A stretch of DNA of 64,000 nucleotides, from NCBI GenBank assembly GCA_023213395.1, contig CM041465.1, positions 47,437,741 through 47,501,740 of the forward strand. The letters are read 5' to 3'. Origin of the DNA: Cycas panzhihuaensis (taxonomy: Eukaryota > Cycadophyta). Both the position numbers and the translations under genes were made by a program. The notes below the pieces were generated by a model that was not told the origin of the DNA, made no database searches, and saw only the letters and a program-made list of their open reading frames with translations. Shown piece by piece: positions 45,355 to 55,673 of the stretch. Each line of letters starts with the position of its first letter. The first letter of the stretch is position 1.

Positions 45355-46683
45355 AAAGTTAAATTCTTATAATCTGCTCACCCACTTTTGTTGTTCTTCT
45401 GTTAAATACTTATGATTTAGAAAACATTTCAAACGGTCGTGATCAGTCTTGACAATAAATTTATTTCCTAGAAAATATTGTCACCACTTCTAGATGGCGT
45501 GCACAATGGCTAGTATTTCTTTGTCATATATTAGTTTGAGGTGCTCACAGCTATTAAGCTTATGACTTTCATATGCTAGTGGTCGATGTTCCTGTAATAA
45601 AACTAGTCCCAACCCAAAACTGGAGGCATCACATTCAAGAGTGAAGGGTTTTGAGAATTATGGTAGTGCAAGAACTAGGGCCATAGTCATAGCTGCCTTT
45701 AGTTATTGGAATGTCGCTTCTGCTAATTGATCCCATTTAAATGCCTCTTTTCTTATCAAATATATTAGAGGTGCAGCTATATGAGCATAACCCTTGATAA
45801 ATTTGTGTACGAACCTGACAGCTCCTAAGAATCCTTGAATTCCTATAACATTCTTAGGGGTGGGCTAGTTGATAATTGCCTCGATCTTCTTTGGGTCGAT
45901 TTGCACTCCTTTAGAAGATATTATATGTCCCAAATATTCTAGCTCTATTTGACCAAATGTACATTTCTTTTTGTTCATGAACAATTGTTGGTTCTGTAAT
46001 AACTGAAGGATGATCTGAATATGTTGGAGATGCTCCTGCCAAGAATGGTTATAGATTAGGATATCATAAAAAAAAACTAGCATAAATTTTTAAATATATA
46101 GTTTGAGGATCTAGTTCATCATATTTTGAAATGTTGTGGGGGCATTCGTTAGCCCAAAAGGCATAACCTAAAATTCAAATAGCCCTTCATGTGTACGAAA
46201 AGTCATTTTATATGTGTCTTCTTTTTTGATGTGAATCTGATAGTATCCAGAGCGCAAATCAATTTTTGAGAAGAACTTTGATCCATGAAGTTCATCCAAA
46301 AGGTCATCGATATGAGGAATTGGGTATCTATTCTTGATCATTAATTTATTGAGAGCCCAATAATCTCCACACATATGATATGATCCATCTTTCTTTCATG
46401 TAATTATAACTGGAGATGTAAAGGGACTACTAATTGGTACGATGATTCCTTGTTGGAGAAGATCTTGAGTGATGTGTTCAATTTCTTGTTTATGATGGAA
46501 GGGGTGCCTATATGGCCTAATATTGACAGGGGCTAATTGAGGAACCAAATCAATCGCATGATCATATCCATGACTAGGAGGAAGTTTAGGTGGTAGTTCC
46601 TCAAAAACCTTACTATATTGGTCAATTAGTTCTTGCACCTCTGTGGGAACTTCTTCTGTTGTTACCTTATAACAGGAAATCAT
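45355..46683 (-). pseudogene. Reverse transcriptase and RNase H of chromovirus F (broken)
   Basis: RT starts with QELIDQYSKVFEELPPKLPP (46396-46683), then MCGDYWALNKLMIKNRYPI and DLRSGYYQIHIKKEDTYKM (46168-46374). The catalytic motif at about 46055-46080 reads VFFYDILIY in place of VFFDDILIY, so the first Asp of the metal-binding pair is Tyr. LEYLGHIISSKGVQIDPKK closes it. RNase H is read in fragments from about 45860 (DASSFGLGLVLLQ) to LIVYKKGKDN at 45354. Inactive. Confidence 0.88.
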
Positions 46684-46809
46684 GAACGAGGTGGGATTTT
46701 TTTGAAGTATCTTTTACATTCACTGAGATGATACCAATTGTGCTGAAGGAATGTTAAGAGCCTATAACTTGTACTTACATCCCTTTTAGTGAAAACACAT
46801 AAACCGCAT

Positions 46810-47409
46810 CTAAAAATTGGTAACAATGTTTCCCAAGGTTTGAATCCATTGAACACCTAGAATCATATCAACCCCATCGATAGGCATGGCAAACATGCAA
46901 GTTGAGGTCGAGTACTTTGCAATACATAAACTTACTTGCTGGCAATAACCACCATAAGGCATAGTCCTACCATTTTCTATTGCTACTTGGAATATATTGA
47001 TCGGCTTTACTGTGAGACCTAACTTTTCTATAGTAGGACGATTTATGAAATTGTATGTACTACCACTATCTACCAAAATGGAAACCTCTGCATTTTTTAT
47101 TAACCCCAGAAATCTTAATGTCTGTAATTTGTACATCTCCCCAGTGATGGCTTGAAGTGATATCTGAATATTGTCTGGGTCTGTAGTTAATAACTCCTCT
47201 ATTTGGGATTCATCTTCTTGGAACAATGTTTCCTCTTCTGTAATTTCTTCCCTAGTTTCATTAGGGAGAGGGTCTTCTTCATTATTCGTCATGAACATCT
47301 TCTTAGGAGGGCATCTATGTTCTCGATTATAATTTCCTCCACAATGAAAATATGTTCCATTCTTGATGTGTTCTGCTCTTGACATTTGTTCATATTTTTT
47401 CTCCCCCAT
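46810..47409 (-). pseudogene. Gag zinc knuckle and protease of chromovirus F (open 199 codons)
   Basis: This open minus-strand piece begins with a knuckle, GTYFHCGGNYNREHRCPP, in which the first Cys is Tyr. An acidic linker (EEDPLPNETREEITEEE) and the protease follow: KNAEVSILVDSGSTYNFINR keeps the DSGS active site, and PIDGVDMILGVQWIQTLGNI is the closing strand. It is the longest uninterrupted protein segment in the window. Confidence 0.88.
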
Positions 47410-48335
47410 AGGAGCACCAGCTTTAGTTCCAGACTGTGTCCAATTTGGTTTAAATTACTAGCTAAGAGGTCTTTCAAACTTGGTTCGACAAACAAAACTT
47501 TGTCTTCCTTCTCTAAATTTTGCTTCAATGTTCCTAGCATGGCATATGGCATTGGTCATTAAGCTCACTTCCATGGTCTTTAGTTGGTACTTGATATTAC
47601 CTCGAAGACCTGTTATGTATACTTCTACGAGTTGAGGTTCACTAATATGGGCATCCACTATACTATGCAATGCTTGGAATTGTTCAGTATAAGATTGTAT
47701 CATACTGACCTATTGTAACCTAATAAGTTGGGCAAAATAATCTGTTTTCGTTGTATCTTCATATTGCTATAATAGAGACTTCTTTAAAAAAATCCAATTG
47801 TAGTGGATTGTTCCCTCATAATTTCTTTGCCACTAATGAAAAAAATGTAAGGGTTTTTCGTATAAGTGCAACGCTACCACCACCAATTTTTCCTTATTTG
47901 TTAAAGGGGTGGTTTTGAAGTAGACCTCCATTTACATCAACCAACTATGAATATCTTGGGATCTATCTGGGTCAAATTTTTCTAGCTAAAATTTAGTTAC
48001 CTTAAGACTGAGCCCAACCTGATCTCCTGAGTATTCCCCTTCTTCTTAGCTCTTCTCCTCTTCTTTAGCTCCACTTTGAAATCCAAAATTTTTTTTTGGA
48101 GCCAATAGAATATCACAAATTTCTTGTATATTCGATTTCAATCCCTTGTATTGGGTTTGCATTAGCGTGATACTACCATCCAAATGGTCCACCCTTTTTG
48201 ACACGTCCTCGATTCCCTGGGAGGCTTGGAGCACCATTTTTCCTATTGTGGTTTTTCCTAACCTTAACTCCGTTCTATTGAAAAAAAAAATCTCAGATAT
48301 TTCTTACAGAGACACACTAAATACCCAGTTTGAAC
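47289..48335 (-). pseudogene. Gag of chromovirus F (broken)
   Basis: A coiled-coil N-terminus (GIEDVSKRVDHLDGSITLMQ, 48046-48237) is followed by the gag core. The core has YTEQFQALHSIVDAHISEPQ, LVEVYITGLRGNIKYQLKT and ICHARNIEAKFREG (47458-47703). It ends near the knuckle in the neighbouring frame. Gag frames overlap and shift. The start codon could not be fixed. Confidence 0.8.
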
Positions 48336-48350
48336 GAAGTTCTGATACCA
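48336..48350 (-). other. Primer-binding site of chromovirus F
   Basis: TGGTATCAGAACTTC on the minus strand lies two bases after the LTR end at 48353. It matches the initiator Met-tRNA site in the first ten bases. Confidence 0.8.
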
Positions 48351-48352
48351 CT

Positions 48353-48537
48353 TGTAGCGATCTAATTCTACTTTAATAGCAATTTTCCTAAAAATATAGG
48401 TAATAATCCACAAAAGACAATAACTAGATGCTATTCAATAGTAAAATGAATAAAGAACAATAATTACAGAATCCACATAAGTAAATAATAATCTTTATTG
48501 TCAAATAATACCAAAATAGAGCGAAATTATAATAAAA
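48353..48537 (-). repeat. 5' LTR of chromovirus F (truncated to 185 bp)
   Basis: It matches 43203-43390 closely. Beyond 48537 the sequence changes abruptly to the Tat-3 gag/protease region, so about 400 bp of this LTR are missing. Confidence 0.85.
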
Positions 48538-48849
48538 TACCACTCCTACAAATATTCAAACAAGAAGAAACACCAATCAATCTTGCCTACCTCCTAAAGG
48601 TGGGGATACCAAGAGAACCATAAGCATGGTGGAGACTTTAAAGAGTGTAATTCCATCCAAATCATCCAATGATTTGATGGAAAGAAATCCTAACTCTTTA
48701 CCTCCAATACTCCCTCATCCCATCAGGTTTAGGTCTATTCCTTCTAGTTTAAAGGATGGATCTTTCTCTTTGGTAGAATAATTAAAGACTATTCCAGCAA
48801 GTATATCAGGTATTGATTTGATCAAGTGTTGCCCTAAGCAATGTTAACT

Positions 48850-49414
48850 TTTATTTGATGCATTAGGAGTTCCTGTGGTAGCTTCTTCATCTACTTCTAC
48901 CCTTTGTTTTAACCTCACTACCTTGCCTAGTTATTCTACCCATGCGCCAAATGGCATTTCTCAATTTTACATTAAAATCATCAAGGATGATATTAATATC
49001 AAGTAGGTTAGCATTAATGAGGGATCATCAATTAATGTAATCCCTCTCTATCTTATGGAGGACTTGGAAATTTCTATCTTTGATCTATGCAAATAGATCT
49101 TCCAAGAGTATGATAAAAATCAAAAGGTGCCCTTGGGTCAAGTTACCCTTCCACTCAGTTTGGAAGATAAGATAGTGCTTACCGACCTTACTATCATTAA
49201 CTTGGATTTAGAATACAATATCATTTTGGGTAGACCATGGATCACCCAAATGGCAGTAGTTTATTCATCCCTCTTTAGTGAACTCGAGTTCATCCATAAG
49301 AGAGAACTCAAGATCATTAAATGGAAGCCAAAACCTATTAAGCAATTAGTACCTCTCATTCAGACTTTTTTAGCACCTAGTGAATCCTCCAATTATGTGG
49401 AGTATTTCTTTTAG
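48850..49414 (+). pseudogene. Protease of Tat-3 (broken)
   Basis: It reads VSINEGSSINVIPLYLM (catalytic Asp replaced by Asn), DLEISIFDLCK, then the open piece 49127-49414 with PLGQVTLPLSLEDKIVL, NLDLEYNIILGRPWITQM and LFSELEFIHKRELKI. It aligns to 37360-36870 of Tat-1. The loss of Asp, where Tat-1 keeps it, shows independent decay. It belongs to the retropepsin family. Confidence 0.8.
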
Positions 49415-50389
49415 TCATATGGTTTAGGTTAGTACTTTGCTATTGAAGCTCCTTCAACTCATCAAAAAGTGAAGGAAGTAGATTTAGTTAAAATTATTCC
49501 TTTATTGTCAAGTTCCCCATTTATTCCCATTTCTTTAGGTTTAACTGATTGCCTTCCAACTTCTTCTTCTATTTTAAATCAATAGGTGGCTTCATATTCT
49601 ATCATACCTTATCAAGGTTCATCCCTAAGTGACCTTATTAACATAGATACTATCCACTGTTATTTCTCACAGGTTTTGTATTTACCCTCTAGGGCAAATT
49701 CACTGGTTCTTTCCTTAACCACTCATCTAGCAACTACTTCCTCAAGTATCATCACACATGATTTATGTATTGATGCTTCCCCATCTTTCTCTCATTCCTC
49801 TTTCTTAAGACATGGTTGAATAGGTATATGAAGAAGATGTTGTTGCATTAACACCTAAACTTAGCATCAGATGACAAAGACACTAGTTCATTTGATACAG
49901 GCCAAGATAGTTTTGGAATCTCTAGCATAGTATGGGAAGTTAATTCTATTTCTACCATCTCTTTACTTCCCTATCCTTATTTGGATCATCCTATATCTTC
50001 ACTTATCTTGATATCTAGATCCCACCTTGATTATGACCTATATAATCAAGAGTTTATTCAAGTTTTTTCTTCAATTTGGGAGTTCGTAGATAGGCCTATT
50101 CCCTTTTCTTAAGTTACATCGATCATAGAGTTTGTGCCCACTCCAAACTCTTTGATTGGTCCTCTTCCATCTTTTATTCCTTAATCTAAGAACCTTCACC
50201 TCAATCATTTTGAGAATGATAAAGTACTCATTGAGCATTTAGCAAGTTTATCTCTTGATTTTCCTTATGGACATCATAAGTTAGGATTTTCTAAAGTCAT
50301 AGTTGATCATTCTCAACCTCAAGAGTCTATCTCTTTAATTAAACCTGCTTCTCCTCATTTTGAGGAAGGGAATGTAATGCATATAGAAC
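49415..50389 (+). other. Protease-RT linker of Tat-3
   Basis: This is a Ser-rich, low-complexity region with one open piece (49586-49819, SLTTHLATTSSSIITHDLC). It corresponds to 36781-35900 in Tat-1. No domain is recognised. Confidence 0.6.
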
Positions 50390-51860
50390 AAGCCATCGAT
50401 GTAATCTTAGAAATAGAAGATACCCCTAGGATTATCAAGTTGAAAGCTAGTTATACTCCCCAAGAGATTGCCTAGTTTAAGGATCTCTGCTATGAGTTCA
50501 GCTTAGTTTTTACGTGGGACTATAAAGACATGTAAGGCCTTGACTCCCAAATCATTCAGCATAACATTACTATTATTCCTAGTGAAAAACCTAAATGAAA
50601 AAAGTAATGTCTTATTCATCGACACCTCTCTCTTGGTATTAAGTAAGAAGTGGAGAAGTTATTAGTAGTAGGATTCATTGAGAGTGTTGACTATTCTCAA
50701 TGGGTCTCTAATATAGTTCCTATAGTAAAGAAGAATGGTATGATTTAGATCTGTATTAACTTTTATGATATTAATGATGTACATCCCAAAGACAATTTTC
50801 CTCTCTCCTTTCTTAATCAGATTTGGAATCAGATGGCTAGTTTTGAGGTAATATCTCTTGTGGACAGATTTTTAGGATACAATTAGATTTATATTATACC
50901 TCATGACTGTCATAAGACTACTTTTACCACTCCCTAGGGTACCTTCGTTTACAAAGTCATGTTATTCAGATTAAAGAATATTAGAGCAATGTATCAAAGG
51001 TCTATGGTTCACATTTTATATGACTTGATTAGCAATATTATTACCATTTATTTAGATGATATGCTTTCCCTTTCAGATAAGAGATTTGATCATTTGTGTG
51101 ATCTAAGAACTATTTTTGAAAGGTATAAAAAATATCACTTATGTATAAACCCTTCCAAATGTAATTTTATCATTACATCAAGAAAGATGTTGGGAAATAT
51201 TATTTCTCAAGATGGGATTAGAATTGATCCCAAAAATATTGAGGCTATCGTACAAATACCTCCTTCTAAGACCCAAAAATAGATTAAATCTTTTCTAAGT
51301 AGGCTTGGTTTTCTAAGACGTTTCATTACTGACTTCACCTTAGATGCTAAACCAATCACTAACCTTTTGAAGAAAGATATTGAATTGTAATGGACTCCTC
51401 AAGTTCAAGAGTCATTTGATAAGTTGAAACAAGCCTTACTTTCTACTCCAGTTCTTGCTTTGCCAAGATTTGATAAGCCATTCATTCTATACACTTCAAC
51501 TACTAAGGAGTCACTAGCAAGTATGTTAGCACAAGAAGATGATTTTGGTAAAGAGAGAGCTATATATTTCATTAGCAGGACCCTTGTGGTAGTCAAGCTT
51601 CATTATCCTTTTTCCTGAGAAAGAATGTCTTACCTTAGTTTTTGCTTCTAAGAAGCTTCACCACTACCTCCTTGGGAATAGGGTCCACCTCATTGTCTAA
51701 TCAGATCCTATAAGGTATTTACTTACTAAGTCTAACCTTATGGGTCAACTAAGTAAGTGATCCTTATTATCTCAGGAATTCAATTTACAAGTGATCAATA
51801 GAAAGTCTAAGAAAGGCATGATTGTTCCAGAGATCATGGCTGATGCCCCTCTTCCAAATC
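50390..51860 (+). pseudogene. Reverse transcriptase and first RNase H of Tat-3 (broken)
   Basis: RT reads FPLSFLNQIWNQMASFEVIS, then KVMLFRLKNIRAMYQRSMV, the catalytic IYLDDMLSLS (about 51049-51078) and DLRTIFERYKKYHLCINPSK. It continues with MLGNIISQDGIRIDPKNIEA. RNase H follows with KPFILYTSTTKESLASMLAQ (51467-51526), where the usual first Asp is Ser, and ends near VINRKSKKGMIVPEIM (about 51790). No second RNase H lies between this and the integrase. Confidence 0.88.
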
Positions 51861-51999
51861 TTACTTGCCAACCTGTTGATGATTCCCTCCCCGACGAACA
51901 TGTCTTCCATATCCAGGGCATCCCTTCTGATGATCTATGGTATGGGGAGATTAGATTATATCTTCATGATCAATCTTTTCCTTCTCTTACTACTTTAAA

Positions 52000-53190
52000 G
52001 AAGAGAAGATAAATTTGTGCTACTGCTAGGTAATATCTTTCGCTTGACAATGTATTGTATAAGTATTCTTTTGATGGAGTTCTATTAAGTTGTCTTTTAC
52101 CTGATGAATCCTTAGTTACTTTAATAGAGTCACATGAGGGGATATGTAGTGGGCATTTTGGTGGTCGATCAATGGCCCAATGCATTCTTTATATGGGCTA
52201 TTATTAGCCCACCTTATTGAAGGATGCCCATTCCTACGTCCAAAAATACCAGAAATGCTAGTCCCATATGACTTTAATTCATCAACCTGTGTAGGAGATG
52301 AAATCAATACTTTCACCTTGGTCATTCTCCCAATGGGGTCTTGACCTCAATAGATAGATCTTTCCAACATCTTTGAATGGGCATAAGTTCATTCTAACCA
52401 CAATTGAATACTTTATGAATTGGAGTGAAGCTATCTCATTGATCTCTGCTTCTAAAAAGATTGTGGATACCTTCATATTTCAACATATTATTTGTAGATT
52501 TAGGATATGAGATGTTATCATTAGTGATAACAAAACCTCATTTTATAATCGCCATGTTAGTGAACTATGTAATAAGTTTTGTACTACCTATAGAGTATCT
52601 GCCCTATATCATCCTCAGGCGAATGGCCAGGTGGAAGCATTTAACAAAATCTTAGCTAAGATTCTGGCTAAAACTATTGCTACTTCTCATAGGGATTAGC
52701 ACTCCCAGTTATTTCTAACATTATGGACCTATAGGAGCTCCATTATAAATGCCAAAGACATGACACTATTTTCCCTTGTTTATGGTGTCAAAGATATTTT
52801 ACCATTAGAGGTTGAAATTCCTTATCTATGTATCTCATTGAAGGAATTTACTCATGAGTAGTTCCAAAGGGAAGCTTGACTTTTGGAGTTGGAGAAGTCA
52901 GATGAAACCCACTTACAAGCTCTACAAAATAATGTGGCATCCAAGGCTAGAGTCCAAGTTGTACATGATAGGAAGCTTAGGCCTAGGAAGTTTAACGTTG
53001 GTGATAAAGTTTTAAAATTGGAATATTTGCACGATAGCCAATGAAATTTTTCTCCTAAATGGATAGGACCTTTCTTGATAATTAAAGATTTAACTAACAG
53101 AGTCTATCAGATTTCAATATTACAATGATTAGAGTTTAAGAGACCTATTAGTTCTCAATATTTAAGAAGATTTTATGCCTAGCAACATGC
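52000..53190 (+). pseudogene. Integrase of Tat-3 (broken)
   Basis: The zinc-binding part reads LIESHEGICSGHFGG (about 52120-52165), and the core LTTIEYFMNWSEAISLISAS. The second motif VIISDNKTSFYN keeps its Asp. VSALYHPQANGQVEAFNKIL carries the Glu. The C-terminal part has LPLEVEIPYLCISLKEFTHE, RPRKFNVGDKVLKLEYLHD and SPKWIGPFLIIKDLT. Stops occur but domains are complete in order. No chromodomain follows. Confidence 0.88.
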
Positions 53191-54339
53191 ACATCACTAC
53201 CTCCATAATGAGGATAAACTATGGCTCTGAAACTTGTTCCTTTACCTAATGAGCTAAAACTATATATAAACTCCTTTCTTTTTGATCTACAACTCCAAAA
53301 CTTGTTCCTTTGCCTAACAAGCTAAAACTATGGGAAAATCTTCTGTTCTTTCTAATATCTTCTTTCTTTCATTAAGAATTGTAGTGTTTGTGCAATAGAT
53401 CCAACTCATAATCGTGTAAGTCATTATCTATTTATAGCACCTATATTGATTATGAGTTTACCATCACTTGGATCTTATTCTCCTTTGAGTTCTACACTCA
53501 AAAGAGAACCTATGTCCTTAGCTTTATTATACTTTCATCTTGGATAGAGAAACACCTTCGTCAACTTTGAATATCCACTCATTCATTGAGAGTTTACTTC
53601 CATTTGCCAATTTGTTACCTTATTGATTTAGAGCTTACTTTCATTCTCTAGTCAGTTACTTTGGGATTTCTTTTTTGGTCATATATCACCAGTTGTTAAT
53701 TATTTTTATTATCCCTACTTCTCTTTATTATTCCTTCAAAATAGATACTCATGCTACCACCTTCCTTTCACGCTTGGAGACACCATGATTTTGATTTCTT
53801 TTTTTCATTTCATGGTTCATTCCTGAAGGAGATTAGCCACCTTTCCTTTTAAGATTCTATTAAAAAGAAGAAATCCTTACTATGTTGAGTAGAAGAGTTT
53901 CTTAAGTGAATAATTATGATCTTGTTTTTATAAAAGGTGGAAGTGGAAAGTAGAAAGTAAAAAAAAAAAAAGTGAAGCAAAAAGAATAAAGAAAATTTTA
54001 AAAAAGAAAGTTAAAAGAAAGTGAAAATTAAGTTTGTTGTTTTTATCCTCTTATAATCTGGGACAAGCCGCATGATGGCTTTATCCCCACTTATCTATCT
54101 ATAGGTTGGGTTCATTTAGATGAGTCATTCATGATTTTTAGATCTAACTGCTTGGGTCCACTATGACCACAGTTATGATCAAACCCTACTTAACACTTTG
54201 ATCATAATCATATTACTTAGATTCATTATTCTTTCTTCATCACGGTCAGAGATCTACCTCTACCACCATCTCCTTGTTGATTGATTCCCACACCTTCCCT
54301 CATTGATCACATAGTCTCCAAGTTTTGATCCTCTAGTTC
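53191..54339 (+). other. Spacer between integrase and second RNase H of Tat-3
   Basis: The spacer carries the conserved hairpin (53478-53508), a bipartite inverted repeat (AGATCCAA-CTCATAATC with GATTATGAG...TTGGATCT, about 53397-53475) and a purine-rich tract (53938-54030). No gene is readable. It corresponds to 33059-32061 in Tat-1. Confidence 0.55.
53478..53508. other. Conserved hairpin, 13-bp stem (Tat-3 copy)
   Basis: TTCTCCTTTGAGT, loop TCTAC, ACTCAAAAGAGAA. Both arms are identical to 32791-32821 in Tat-1 when both are read on the plus strand, because the stem is self-complementary. Confidence 0.75.
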
Positions 54340-54610
54340 CTATAGAATTTAGTATCTTCATTGATGGGGGTAGTATAGGAAACTTGGGACCATCTACTTC
54401 TACTTGGGTGATTTATAACCAATTAGGAAGTCCCCTTCTTTTTATAGTTTTCTCCATACATAGGGCAATTAATAATGAATCTTAATACCTTGCAATTATA
54501 GGATCCTTGTCAGATGTCTCTCACTTTTACCTTGGACCTATTACTTTATATGTTGATTCTTAAGTTGTGGTCTATCAGTTAGTTGGGTCAGGTCCACTAT
54601 TCATGACTCC
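54340..54610 (+). pseudogene. Second RNase H domain of Tat-3, after integrase (broken)
   Basis: This reads EFSIFIDGGSIGNLGPSTST (first catalytic Asp in DGGS), WVIYNQLGSPLL, HRAINNES then a stop where NNEAEY is expected, then YLAII and ITLYVDS with VVVYQLVG. This is the RNase HI core, with three expected acidic sites of which the Glu has been lost. It aligns to 32060-31851 in Tat-1, which instead lost the first Asp. The order integrase-then-RNase H is therefore shared by both copies. Confidence 0.78.
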
Positions 54611-55673
54611 TCCTTTTGTATCATTAGGCCTCATCATTATTATCTCTATTTACTTCAGTGACTATCCAGTATATACCGCGTTCTTTTAATCTTGAAGCTG
54701 ATGCTCTCGTTTCCTCAATCCTTGATAATCGTGTTGATTGACTTGATTCTTCTGGTTGGGGATATTCCCACTCCAGAATGAGTATAAACTACCACTCTAT
54801 GATGAGTATAAACTATTTGTTTGGTAGGACTATAGGTTAGGGTAGTTGAGAGGTTGTGGCGATAGGTATGAGACTGAAGTGAGACATGTGAAAGGGCTAG
54901 ACCCATGTGGAAATCTTAGGCCATGGAGGATCTTATCATCTGGAAGGAGCCAATGAGGAATCCAATATACTCAGGTAATTAGTCATCTATTAAGTGAGAT
55001 TAGTTTCGTTTGCTAAACGACTTACTTTCTTCATGATATATTATGTGAATGTGGGATTATCCTATGTTTATATAATTTATTAGGGGTATGATGTGAGTTA
55101 TATAAGTTTCCTTTTAGGAGATTTATATTACTTCATCTTCTGCTTTTATAAACTTATTACCATTTGTATTCTAAGTGGTTTTAAGTTTATAAAAATAGAA
55201 TAAGTAAACATTTCACTTACCCCATTTTAATCTTTTATTTATCTCCTAGTTTTTATTCTTTCCCAAAATTTGGTCCTTCCTAAACTATACTACTCTGGAA
55301 TGAGTATAAACTACCATCTATATAGTACAACAAAAATTAAAAAAGAAGCACATAACCATAAAAGAATTAAAAAAAAAGTAAAAATGATAAAAAATTATTA
55401 CATATTTCCTTAGACAAGTCACACTAATGAATGTATCTTATGCTGAAATATAAATGGGAATAAGGGAGATAAAAGGTTTAGAGACAAGTAATCATACAAA
55501 AGTTTTAAGAAAGAAGATCAATATATACATCGTGACAAAATATGGTACATTTGTCACCTAGGTAACCCATCATATATGACATATAATACATGATATATAC
55601 ATCCATACTTGAAGCTCACAAAATGCATCATATCATCCTCCTGCCTCCTAAATAACATATCATATACTCACCT
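54611..55673 (+). other. Spacer with GAATGAGTATAAACTA repeats in Tat-3
   Basis: The motif occurs at about 54777, 54803 and 55296. The rest is AT-rich and unreadable, and corresponds to 31850-31228 of Tat-1. Confidence 0.6.

Larger units (their letters stand above)
43203..48537 (-). mobile_element. Chromovirus F (Ty3/Gypsy with chromodomain), minus strand
   Basis: On the minus strand the order is truncated 5' LTR (48537-48353), primer-binding site, gag, protease, RT, RNase H, integrase, chromodomain (to 43846), purine tract and complete 3' LTR (43788-43203, 586 bp). The 5' LTR keeps only 185 bp; its start was deleted along with part of Tat-3. The single polyprotein is broken by stops and frameshifts but is the best preserved in the window. 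Confidence 0.88.
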
